A stretch of 5,294 bases of DNA from Lactobacillaceae bacterium UBA639 (lineage in GTDB: Bacteria; Bacillota; Bacilli; Lactobacillales; Lactobacillaceae): NCBI GenBank assembly GCA_002299975.1, contig DBOT01000122.1:1-5294 (forward strand), in the 5' to 3' direction. The position numbers and the translations under genes were made by a program. Positions 1-5,163 of this stretch are shown here, in pieces (the stretch's first letter is position 1; every line of letters begins with the position of its first letter). The notes beneath the pieces are model-generated. The model made no database searches and was not told the origin of the DNA. It saw nothing but the letters and a program-made list of their open reading frames with translations.

Positions 1-2
1 AC

Positions 3-59
3 TTGACAGGCAATAGTGCCCATGCAGCAACAGCTGTGTGGGTAGCTTCTTTTGTTTAA
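3..59 (+). CDS. C-terminal end of an unidentified, probably membrane, protein (partial)
   Basis: An open frame enters from the left edge and ends at TAA 57-59. Its 18 visible residues read LTGNSAHAATAVWVASFV. The last dozen are mostly small and hydrophobic with one Trp, as in the final membrane helix or tail of a transporter such as an MFS protein. The other two plus frames are closed by stops within the first 17 bases. A strong terminator about 50 bases downstream fits a real gene end here. Too little is visible to name a family. The 64-residue open frame that starts at 38 in another phase is not credible, because it runs straight through that terminator. Confidence 0.5.
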   Translation: MTGNSAHAATAVWVASFV

Positions 60-109
60 ATACGTATTATTTTGAAATAGTTGCTTTGCAAGCAGTCCAA
101 ATAACCCGC

Positions 110-151
110 AAAGCCGCCTGTACTAAAGACGATTCAGTACAGGCGGCTTTT
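110..151 (+). terminator. Rho-independent terminator of the upstream gene
   Basis: A perfect 15-bp stem pairs AAAGCCGCCTGTACT (110-124) with its complement (136-150) around an 11-base loop. The stem is GC-rich in the middle and closes in an A-run on the left and TTTT (148-151) on the right. Because A and T runs flank the stem symmetrically, it could work in both directions. It separates the partial gene on the left from the phosphatase promoter at 171. Confidence 0.9.
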
Positions 152-170
152 AAGATGGCTCTTTCTTCAA

Positions 171-199
171 TTGCGCTTTCAAAAACGGGAATATATACT
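171..199 (+). promoter_or_regulatory. Sigma-A-type promoter of the histidine phosphatase gene
   Basis: TTGCGC (171-176) as -35 and TATACT (194-199) as -10 are separated by exactly 17 bases. The expected transcription start is near 206, giving a leader of about 30 bases before the ATG at 238. It lies just after the upstream terminator, so the phosphatase is probably transcribed on its own. Confidence 0.65.
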
Positions 200-237
200 A
201 GCTTCAAAATGATTTACCGCAGAAAGAATTGAGTGAA

Positions 238-885
238 ATGACTGGAATCACAATTGACATCGTCCGACACGGGGAAACCTACCTGAACCAGCTGGGACGG
301 GCTCAGGGCTGGATTGACATGGAGCTGGATCCGCACGGCCTGGAGCAGGCCTCGGCAACGGGGAAAGCCCTGGCGGATACCTACTACAACATTATTATTT
401 CTTCTGACCTGAAGCGGGCGGTTCAAACTCGTGATCGGATCATTAAGCACCTTAAGCACGTTCCGGATGTTGCCTACACGGACAAGACTTTCCGTGAGGT
501 GTTCTTCGGCTACTTCGAAGTGCTCGATTCCGAAGCTAACTGGCGGACCATCGCCGTTCAGCATGGCTACCAGGACCACGATGACATTATCCGCCACGAG
601 AGCCTGAAGGCTGGCCGGAACATGATGCACGACATGGACCCAACCGGCCAAGCTGAAAGCTACGACGAGATTATTGCCCGCTGGCGCCGGGGCCTTAAGA
701 CTTTGGTTGATAAGGCTGACGACGGTGACCGGTTCCTTCTTGTTACCCATGGAACATTTATCCGGACGATTGCCGATGCTCTGGGAGTAGATACTGTTGG
801 TAACTTCCCAACGAACGCCGGGGTAACCACGATCACGGCTAACGAGAATGGTGCTAAGATGGTCGAATACAACCATAAGTTTTAG
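238..885 (+). CDS. Histidine phosphatase family protein (phosphoglycerate mutase-like)
   Basis: This 215-residue cytosolic enzyme belongs to the histidine phosphatase (branch 1, PhoE/GpmB-like) superfamily, which hydrolyses phosphomonoesters through a phosphohistidine intermediate. The catalytic RHGET motif is at residues 10-14, with His11 as nucleophile. The usual RxQGWxDxxLxxxGxxQA-type segment follows at 21-38. SSDLKRA gives the phosphate-binding Arg60, FRE gives the acid/base Glu87, and VTHG supplies the second His171. The length is normal for the family. ATG 238 is preferred over the in-frame TTG at 229, because the purine-rich AGAAAG (221-226) is 11 bases from the ATG but only 2 from the TTG. 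The segment after Glu87 (FFGYFEV) departs from the common FGxWEG pattern, so the substrate may differ from classic members. Substrate cannot be assigned; it is not the glycolytic mutase on this evidence. The gene is monocistronic, with its own promoter and terminator. Confidence 0.92.
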   Translation: MTGITIDIVRHGETYLNQLGRAQGWIDMELDPHGLEQASATGKALADTYYNIIISSDLKRAVQTRDRIIKHLKHVPDVAYTDKTFREVFFGYFEVLDSEANWRTIAVQHGYQDHDDIIRHESLKAGRNMMHDMDPTGQAESYDEIIARWRRGLKTLVDKADDGDRFLLVTHGTFIRTIADALGVDTVGNFPTNAGVTTITANENGAKMVEYNHKF

Positions 886-906
886 TAGAACAATCAGTCT
901 ATAATT

Positions 907-957
907 AGAATAGCCGCGCAGAATCTCAATGTGGGATCTTGCGCGACTATTCTTTAT
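907..957 (+). terminator. Terminator of the phosphatase gene
   Basis: AGAATAG (907-913) pairs with CTATTCT (947-953). After one C-A mismatch, CGCGCA (915-920) pairs with TGCGCG (940-945). An inner ATCTCA/TGGGAT helix (923-928 with 932-937) gives a long hairpin with a three-base tip. It is followed by TTTATTTA and starts 22 bases after the stop codon. The opposite strand lacks a good T-run, so it works mainly for plus-strand transcripts. Confidence 0.85.
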
Positions 958-978
958 TTAGTAATACTTAGTCCTTTC

Positions 979-1006
979 TTGTGTATTTGATTATAGACAC
1001 TATAAA
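979..1006 (+). promoter_or_regulatory. Candidate promoter of a plus-strand small RNA
   Basis: TTGTGT (979-984) and TATAAA (1001-1006, continuing AAT) are 16 bases apart, a slightly short but acceptable sigma-A spacing. The predicted start is near 1013, about eight bases before a Shine-Dalgarno-like TGAGGAAAG. It lies downstream of the phosphatase terminator, so it should serve a separate transcript. Confidence 0.5.
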
Positions 1007-1032
1007 ATAGATATAGCCCCTGAGGAAAGTGG

Positions 1033-1098
1033 GTGGTTAAATTGCGCTTGATTGTAATTAAAAAAGCCTCGCAGGGTCAAAATTGTTATCACCAGTAA
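1033..1098 (+). CDS. Possible 21-residue peptide in the plus-strand small RNA
   Basis: The ORF starts at GTG 1033 and stops at TAA 1096-1098. TGAGGAAAG (1021-1029) places its GAGG core seven bases before the GTG, a proper translation-start spacing. An in-frame TGA at 1021 rules out a longer protein. The peptide begins MVKLRLIVIKK and ends GQNCYHQ: a short hydrophobic stretch (residues 4-9) in a basic N-terminal half, then a polar tail. The last third is encoded in the 5' arm and loop of the 1065-1119 hairpin. Known Firmicute type I toxins are usually longer, with a full membrane helix, which this lacks. It could instead be a leader peptide or chance. No homologue is recognised. Confidence 0.3.
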   Translation: MVKLRLIVIKKASQGQNCYHQ

Positions 1099-1119
1099 CA
1101 TTTTGATCAAGCTAAGGCT
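1060..1119 (-). terminator. Minus-strand Rho-independent terminator
   Basis: Read on the minus strand, AGCCT (from 1119) pairs with AGGCT (1069-1065). TGATCAAAATGTTA-type arms pair above it (1077-1088 with 1096-1106, one bulged base, 7-base loop), with a short GC step between the helices. The 3' arm is followed at once by TTTTTT (1065-1060). It is the first good terminator for the glycosyltransferase transcript, about 240 bases past that gene's stop, and also the likely 3' end of the minus-strand small RNA. Confidence 0.75.
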
Positions 1120-1151
1120 AAAACTCACAATTAAGTGGTAGTTTACCACTA

Positions 1152-1192
1152 CCCGAGGTTGCTAGTTTAGCGACTCAACCTCGGGGGCTTTT
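1152..1192 (+). terminator. Plus-strand terminator of the small RNA
   Basis: CCCGAGGTTG (1152-1161) pairs perfectly with CAACCTCGGG (1176-1185), giving a 10-bp GC-rich stem with a possible inner CTA/TAG step. It is followed by GGC and TTTT (1189-1192) and a further T-rich run. The phosphatase already has its own terminator at 907-957, so this one implies another plus-strand transcript starting between the two. Confidence 0.8.
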
Positions 1193-1201
1193 CGTATTTT
1201 T

Positions 1202-1210
1202 ATTGTAACA
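1202..1210 (-). promoter_or_regulatory. Extended -10 promoter candidate on the minus strand
   Basis: On the minus strand the bases read TGTTACAAT: a TGn extension joined to the -10 hexamer TACAAT (1207-1202). The upstream -35 region is poor (TTCATT at 16 bases), which extended -10 promoters can tolerate. It would start transcription near 1195, exactly at the far end of the plus-strand terminator. Confidence 0.35.
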
Positions 1211-1360
1211 CGTCAAAGTGGAAAATGAAGCATCTCGAAGATCGATCGAATGATAACCGTACTATCATTATGCTAATTGATCCTCTCCTTAATAACAGAT
1301 GGTAATCAGGAAAATTGATGAATTTTACTATGAAGTGTTTAGTAGGACTTTATTTAACGA
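1211..1360. other. AT-rich spacer downstream of the glycosyltransferase, no gene recognised
   Basis: This stretch holds two small palindromes: AATGATA/TATCATT (1249-1255 with 1263-1269) and AAAATT/AATTTT (1311-1316 with 1321-1326). Neither has a T-run and neither looks like a terminator on either strand. On the minus strand there is an orphan Shine-Dalgarno-like AAGGAGAGGA (1290-1281), with an ATG 13 bases away opening only 22 codons. On the plus strand, ATG 1318 opens 27 codons that run into the 3' end of the glycosyltransferase. I see no convincing gene here. Confidence 0.5.
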
Positions 1361-2878
1361 TTAATCGGCAAGCACGCGCTGAACATCCTTGTCGGTGGTA
1401 ACGAAGTTCTTCCATTGTGCGGCGACGTTTTCAAAGGAGTACTTGGCGGCAACCTCCTGGGCATGATCAGCGTAGGATTCTAGGGTAGCGGGATTGCTGA
1501 GCAATTCGTCGAGAACCGTGTACAGGGTGTGGAGATCCCCCTCTGGCAATAGGCGACCGCTGAACTGGTCCTTGATGATCTCAGCCGGACCGTAGTTGAT
1601 ATCGTAGCTAACTGCCGGACAACCGTGTCCCTGGGCCTCCAGTAGGGCCATGGCAAAGCCTTCGTATGAGCTGGTCAGCACCTCGATCTGGGCCGTCTCG
1701 TAGACCTTAGTCAGATCGTGTTGGTACCCGCAGAAGTGGATGTAGTCCTCAGCGTGATTATCTTGAACCAGCTTCCGCAGTGAATGAGAGGTGGCGTAGT
1801 TATTCCAGCCATCGTCGTAACCATAGATCTTCAGGTCGACCTCAGGATGCTTCCGTTTCAGCGTGATTACCGTGTTGATGAGGTGATCAAGGCGTTTAAC
1901 ATTGGTCAGCCGGGCGACCGCGATCAGCTGTCCCGGCGTCCGCTGACTGAATGGGACCTTCTTCTGTAATTGGTCGTCGGGGATGTAGGTGACTGGGATC
2001 CCGTAGCTGGCCTCAGTTGCAAAACGCTTGCCAGCATCCGTAGCCTCCTGCTGGGTGGCTGAGATCAGACCGGAGAGGTGGTGCTCGGCCAGCGCCTGCT
2101 TAACTGGTTCGTAGACGGCAAATAACTTACCGTTGGGTAGCCCGTTCTCGGTAAAGACAGAATGGAAAACCTGGTAGCGGGGAACCGAATTATTCATCAT
2201 TGTGAAGGCCTTGAGGGTGTAATCAGAACGATCACTGATGAAGATCGCGTGATCATCAGCTGTCGCCAGCTGGTCCATGAAGTAGGCCCGCAGTTCGTTC
2301 TCACTATCGAATTCCCATACTTGTCCTTGGTCATGGAGCTGGATCAGGCAGAGGACGGGGACGTTCCCCTTTCCCCCGCGGTAATGATAGAGGATTTTTG
2401 GCCGTCCCTGGGCATCGTAGTATTGCCGGGTAACTACCCGAGCCTTATCCTCGAAGAACTCGGTGTAAGTCAGGCAGCCGTTATCGTAATAGTCCCGTCG
2501 GTCGGTGAAGCCAAACTTATCCCGGTAGTCAACATAGTAGAGCCGGTCGCCATTGAGGTGGGCGATGATTCGCTGCTTGCCATTGCGACTAGCGACGAGG
2601 TTATCAACTGTCAGATTAGGCTGGTGGAGGATCCGGTTGATTAGGGCCTGGTCATTAGCCGTGTACTGGTAGGGCAATTGCTGGAAGTGTTGGAAGAGGT
2701 TGATGACCCGATTGGTGCCCCCGAGCTTCTCTTCGACCTCATGGTGGGCCCAATTGTATTGCAGAGTGACGATTTTGGAATCGAGTTTGAGGTAGTCAAA
2801 GATAAGCATCCGCTTGACCTGAGCAAGCTCGATGGCCGACGTCAGCATGTCTTCACGACTGGTAATAAAGTAAAACAT
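1361..2878 (-). CDS. GT4-like glycosyltransferase with an N-terminal TagE/GtfA-type domain
   Basis: This 505-residue cytosolic protein transfers a sugar, probably from a nucleotide sugar, to a cell-surface polymer or protein. The N-terminal third to half (start FYFITSRED, AIELAQVKR at 15-23, YDAQGRPK at 154-161) resembles the extra domain of lactobacillar poly(glycerophosphate) glucosyltransferase and GtfA-like enzymes. The C-terminal half is a GT-B nucleotide-sugar domain: ARLTNVKRLDHLI (322-334) supplies the phosphate-contacting Arg323 and Lys328. SSYEGFAMALLEA (403-415) carries the retaining-enzyme EX7E pair, Glu406 and Glu414. There is no signal peptide or membrane segment. The start is supported by AGGAAGG (2893-2887), eight bases before the ATG. 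No SecA2/SecY2, GtfB, serine-rich adhesin or teichoic-acid gene is in the window, so the acceptor (wall teichoic acid, adhesin or other) is unknown. It is separated from the permease by a terminator and is probably transcribed alone. Confidence 0.88.
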   Translation of the reverse strand: MFYFITSREDMLTSAIELAQVKRMLIFDYLKLDSKIVTLQYNWAHHEVEEKLGGTNRVINLFQHFQQLPYQYTANDQALINRILHQPNLTVDNLVASRNGKQRIIAHLNGDRLYYVDYRDKFGFTDRRDYYDNGCLTYTEFFEDKARVVTRQYYDAQGRPKILYHYRGGKGNVPVLCLIQLHDQGQVWEFDSENELRAYFMDQLATADDHAIFISDRSDYTLKAFTMMNNSVPRYQVFHSVFTENGLPNGKLFAVYEPVKQALAEHHLSGLISATQQEATDAGKRFATEASYGIPVTYIPDDQLQKKVPFSQRTPGQLIAVARLTNVKRLDHLINTVITLKRKHPEVDLKIYGYDDGWNNYATSHSLRKLVQDNHAEDYIHFCGYQHDLTKVYETAQIEVLTSSYEGFAMALLEAQGHGCPAVSYDINYGPAEIIKDQFSGRLLPEGDLHTLYTVLDELLSNPATLESYADHAQEVAAKYSFENVAAQWKNFVTTDKDVQRVLAD

Positions 2879-2919
2879 TATTTTTTCCTTCCTAATTTAA
2901 ATCGTTCTAACTAGTTAAA

Positions 2920-2925
2920 ATTATA
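2920..2925 (-). promoter_or_regulatory. Probable -10 element of the glycosyltransferase promoter
   Basis: On the minus strand the bases read a perfect TATAAT, about 40 bases before the start codon and 27 before the Shine-Dalgarno. The hexamer expected as -35 (2948-2943, GCCGCA) is poor and there is no TGn extension. The promoter is therefore weak or needs an activator. It lies beyond the permease terminator, so it would be the gene's own promoter. Confidence 0.45.
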
Positions 2926-2982
2926 ACCGATTTGGGAGATGGTGCGGCACTTAGAACGGGGCTTTTATTGATATTTTAAAGT

Positions 2983-3028
2983 AAAAAATAAGATCTCCCG
3001 GACGGTCATGGCGATCGTCCGGGGGATC
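2983..3028 (-). terminator. Terminator of the amino acid permease gene
   Basis: GATCTCCCGGACG (2992-3004) pairs with CGTCCGGGGGATC (3016-3028), 13 bp with one G-U, around an 11-base loop. On the minus strand it is followed by TTA and TTTTTT (2988-2983). It begins 14 bases after the permease stop codon and should isolate the permease from the glycosyltransferase. Confidence 0.92.
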
Positions 3029-3042
3029 CAATTAGTGATAGC

Positions 3043-4410
3043 CTAGTTCTGTCGCCGGTTGGTAAGGAGCCGGTACTGCCAGAACAGGATGATGAAGAAT
3101 ACAAGGAAGAGAATAAGAGACAGACGTGTTGCCGGCTCGAGTAGGAGGACCACCAGGATGCCAATGAAGAAGAGTAAGGTCAGCCAATCGGTGAAGGGGT
3201 AACCTGGCATCGGCGAGAGACCAGGCCTGCCGCTCTTCTGCCGGTAACGAATGTGGCAGACCAGGATAATGATCCAAACAAAGAGAAAGTTGATGGTAGA
3301 GACACTGGAGATGATCTGGAAGATTTTGGATGGCAGAAAGTAATTCAAAGCTACAACGATCAGGAGAACTAAAGACGACCAGTTCAGGGCCCGTTTAGGC
3401 ACGGATTTCTTACTCAACTGGGCGAAGTAGTGTGGGGCGTTACCGCTGGAGGCCAGGGTATAAAGGGTTCGGCTAGTGGTAAAGAGGGCACTATTTGTGG
3501 CCGACATGGCAGCGGTCAGAACTACGAAGTTAATGATTCCGGCTGCGTATTTGATTCCCATCGCGGAGAAGACCTGGACAAACGGACTGGTGGTCGTCTT
3601 GATCTGGTTCCAGGGGTAGACCGACATGATGGCAATCATCGAGCCCAGATAAAAGAGGATAATTCTGATCGGCAGGGTGTTGATCGCCTTGGGGAGTTCG
3701 GTCTCGGGATTGGCAGTTTCACCAGCCGTCACCCCGACCATTTCGATTCCGGCAAAGGCAAAGACAACCATCTGGCAGCCCATCATGAAGCCGTGTGTCC
3801 CGGTTGGAAACAAACCACCATAGTTGACGAGATTACCGAAACTGGCGGTGACGCCATTGACGACCTTGTGTGAGCAGATCATGATGATTCCGACAATGAT
3901 CAGCGCAACGATGGCTGCAACTTTGACCAGAGAGAACCAGCTTTCAATCTCACCGAAGAGCCCGACGTTAACCAGGTTGGCAAGCATTAACAGGCCGACA
4001 ATGATCAGGGGGCCGACCCACTGTGGTAGGTTGGGAAACCAAAATTTCAGGTAGATCCCCGTTGCCGTCAGGTCCGCCATGGCCAGACTGATCCAACAGA
4101 TCCAGTACATCCACCCGGTCATGAACTCAGCTCGGGGTCCGAGGTAGACGTTAACGAAATCGATGAAGGAGTGTTTGCTAGTGTCGGAAAGCATCAATTC
4201 CCCTAGGGCCTTCATCAATAGGTAGGTGAAGATCCCCATCACCAGGTATGAAATGATGATTGAGGGCCCGGCATCATGAATTGCCTGCCCGGAACCAAGA
4301 AATAGTCCGGTCCCAATGGCGCCACCGATTGCGATCATGGTGATGTGCCGGCTATTTAACGACCGGCTTAGCTGTGGGGCTGAACTAGCTGCTTTTTCAT
4401 TATCGTCCAT
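3043..4410 (-). CDS. Amino acid permease, AAT family of the APC superfamily
   Basis: This 455-residue integral membrane protein carries an amino acid inward, probably by proton symport. RHITMIAIGGAIGTGLFLGS (21-40) is the helix 1 signature of the AAT family (AroP/GabP/ProY/AnsP/LysP group), with the broken-helix Gly-rich GAIGTG motif. FAGIEMVGVTAGE (219-231) followed by NPETELPKAIN is the typical helix 6 and loop segment. NSALFTTSRTLYTLA (306-320) is the conserved helix 8 region. About 12 hydrophobic helices can be counted, with a charged N-terminus and a short basic tail ending NRRQN. Length is normal. An in-frame TGA lies six bases before the ATG, which fixes the start; AAAGGA is 12 bases upstream, slightly far. 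It is transcribed away from the TetR gene from a shared control region. Substrate cannot be told from sequence; GABA, proline, aromatic or basic amino acids are all possible. Confidence 0.93.
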   Translation of the reverse strand: MDDNEKAASSAPQLSRSLNSRHITMIAIGGAIGTGLFLGSGQAIHDAGPSIIISYLVMGIFTYLLMKALGELMLSDTSKHSFIDFVNVYLGPRAEFMTGWMYWICWISLAMADLTATGIYLKFWFPNLPQWVGPLIIVGLLMLANLVNVGLFGEIESWFSLVKVAAIVALIIVGIIMICSHKVVNGVTASFGNLVNYGGLFPTGTHGFMMGCQMVVFAFAGIEMVGVTAGETANPETELPKAINTLPIRIILFYLGSMIAIMSVYPWNQIKTTTSPFVQVFSAMGIKYAAGIINFVVLTAAMSATNSALFTTSRTLYTLASSGNAPHYFAQLSKKSVPKRALNWSSLVLLIVVALNYFLPSKIFQIISSVSTINFLFVWIIILVCHIRYRQKSGRPGLSPMPGYPFTDWLTLLFFIGILVVLLLEPATRLSLILFLVFFIILFWQYRLLTNRRQN

Positions 4411-4456
4411 AAAGAATCACGTTCCTTTGAATAATGGCTTGTGAACATTCTTGATT

Positions 4457-4471
4457 AATTGTGTGACAATT
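4457..4471. promoter_or_regulatory. Candidate TetR operator 1, over the permease -10 and start
   Basis: AATTGTGTGACAATT is a perfect 6-3-6 palindrome. It overlaps the permease -10 (4474-4469) and its predicted start near 4462. A repressor bound here would block permease transcription. It shares 11 of 15 bases with operator 2, centred 27 bases away. Confidence 0.6.
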
Positions 4472-4496
4472 GTACCATAATTATTTTGTGATACAA
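4469..4496 (-). promoter_or_regulatory. Permease promoter
   Basis: On the minus strand TTGTAT (4496-4491) as -35 and TACAAT (4474-4469) as -10 are 16 bases apart. TGG directly before the -10 makes it an extended -10. The predicted start is near 4462, giving a leader of about 50 bases. It occupies the same bases as the tetR promoter on the other strand. Confidence 0.65.
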
Positions 4497-4497
4497 T
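4470..4497 (+). promoter_or_regulatory. tetR promoter
   Basis: TTGTAC (4470-4475) and TACAAT (4492-4497) are 16 bases apart, with TGA directly before the -10 as an extended -10. The expected start is near 4504, about 14 bases before the GGAGGAA ribosome site. Each hexamer overlaps the opposite hexamer of the permease promoter, so polymerase can probably occupy only one at a time. Confidence 0.65.
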
Positions 4498-4498
4498 T
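4484..4498. promoter_or_regulatory. Candidate TetR operator 2, over the tetR -10
   Basis: TTTTGTGATACAATT contains the palindrome TTGT-GAT-ACAA, the same core as operator 1 with a different 3-base centre. It covers the -10 of tetR and the -35 of the permease promoter, so binding would give autorepression and strengthen permease repression. Confidence 0.5.
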
Positions 4499-4530
4499 GA
4501 TTCGTAAAATAAGGGACGGAGGAAGCTATT

Positions 4531-5100
4531 ATGTACCATATCAAGAACGATAAGCGGTCGGAAACGTCGGCTAATGCCCTCTATCATGCATTGATTGAGA
4601 CATTAAAGACGACCCCTTTGGAAGAGGTTAATATAACAAAACTCGTCGAGAAGGCGATGGTGGGGCGGAGTACCTTTTACCGGAACTTTGATGAACCATT
4701 GGACATTCTCAAGTGGAAGTGTGATTCACTCTTTCTCAATCTGGTAGATGAATTCAGTAAGAAATATCGTCGTGAACAAGCGGGACAGCTGGCTTTTGTG
4801 CAGTCCGTGTTTGAGTACTGGGAACAGCGGTCCGAACTTTTGGAGGTGTTGATTTCTAACAAGCGCATCGACGTTATCCAAAATGCGACGGCGGCGATTA
4901 CAACCCTCCTCAAAAAGTATGACCCAGCCGGTCAGGTGGAGTCTTCTTACTACCAGTATTCAATTAATCTACGGATCAGCATCGTTGTGGGGATGATGAT
5001 TACGTGGATTGAACGGGGGAAGAAAGAGAGCGCTAGTGAGATCACCGCCATTCTGTTGAAGAATTTGAAAGAGATTCCACAGATGCCGGTTATTTTTTAG
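4531..5100 (+). CDS. TetR/AcrR-family transcriptional regulator
   Basis: This 189-residue DNA-binding protein most likely represses the divergent permease gene and itself. The N-terminal TetR-type domain spans about residues 10-56. NITKLVEKAMVGRSTFYRNF (34-53) is the helix-turn-helix, with the usual GRSTFYRNF recognition helix. The helical C-terminal part is poorly conserved, as expected for ligand-binding and dimer domains, and resembles the small DhaS-like TetR group in layout. The start is supported by GGAGGAA (4518-4524), six bases before the ATG. It is divergently arranged with an amino acid permease over a shared promoter with two palindromes, the classic layout of a local TetR switch. 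The inducer may be a substrate of the permease; this is inference. An IS30 element begins within about 65 bases of its stop codon. Confidence 0.9.
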   Translation: MYHIKNDKRSETSANALYHALIETLKTTPLEEVNITKLVEKAMVGRSTFYRNFDEPLDILKWKCDSLFLNLVDEFSKKYRREQAGQLAFVQSVFEYWEQRSELLEVLISNKRIDVIQNATAAITTLLKKYDPAGQVESSYYQYSINLRISIVVGMMITWIERGKKESASEITAILLKNLKEIPQMPVIF

Positions 5101-5163
5101 GGGTGGATTATAGAATGAAGTTAGCCACCCAGTTGGTGGTAAATAAAAAACGCCATTCAGCGT

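Larger units (their letters stand above)
1013..1192 (+). ncRNA. Putative structured small RNA or short mRNA, plus strand
   Basis: A transcript from the promoter at 979-1006 to the terminator at 1152-1192 would be about 180 bases long. It contains a Shine-Dalgarno with a 21-codon ORF. It then has a long interrupted hairpin (1065-1119), a perfect 7-bp hairpin AGTGGTA/TACCACT (1134-1140 with 1144-1150) and the terminator stem. The A-run and GCC at 1060-1068 can also pair with GGCTTTT at the 3' end, closing the whole structure. Almost all of it from 1060 on is covered by a predicted opposite transcript. I recognise no named RNA family. The ends are inferred from promoter and terminator positions. 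Confidence 0.45.
1060..1195 (-). ncRNA. Putative antisense small RNA, minus strand
   Basis: An extended -10 on the minus strand (TGTTACAAT, 1210-1202) predicts a start near 1195, and the minus-strand terminator ends near 1060. The resulting RNA of about 135 bases would be complementary to nearly the whole 3' part of the plus-strand RNA, including the end of its small ORF, all hairpins and its terminator. No ORF with a Shine-Dalgarno is seen inside it. The promoter lacks a good -35, so the call is tentative. The same bases might instead be only the 3' tail of the glycosyltransferase mRNA. Confidence 0.35.

Noticed and set aside
38..232. A 64-residue plus-strand open frame
   Set aside because: It runs through the 15-bp terminator stem at 110-151 and the phosphatase promoter, and has no ribosome site.
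214..876. A 220-residue open frame on the minus strand, nearly the full length of the phosphatase gene
   Set aside because: It is the antisense shadow of a gene with all catalytic motifs intact, its predicted protein shows no recognisable motif, and its start lacks a ribosome site.
1075..1192. Resemblance to a CRISPR tracrRNA or single guide: a hairpin like a repeat/anti-repeat duplex, then AAGCTAAGGCT, then two hairpins and a terminator
   Set aside because: No CRISPR repeat, spacer array or Cas gene is in the window, and the left hairpin is better explained as a minus-strand terminator with its own T-run. A search of the genome for repeats matching 1075-1090 would reopen it.
1318..1401. A 27-codon plus-strand ORF with an AGGA ribosome-like site
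   Set aside because: No promoter is seen, its second half is antisense to the 3' end of the glycosyltransferase, and its composition is not protein-like.
2162..2644. A 160-residue plus-strand open frame inside the glycosyltransferase
   Set aside because: It lies wholly antisense to a conserved gene, with no ribosome site; long shadow frames are common in such GC-balanced genes.
2934..2999. Inverted pair GGGAGAT (2934-2940) and ATCTCCC (2993-2999) around the glycosyltransferase promoter
   Set aside because: Only 7 bp at a distance of over 50 bases, and the right copy is already part of the strong permease terminator; most likely coincidence.
3430..3873. A 147-residue plus-strand open frame inside the permease
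   Set aside because: It is antisense to conserved membrane helices; its Gly/Asp/His-rich composition is what antisense of hydrophobic codons gives.
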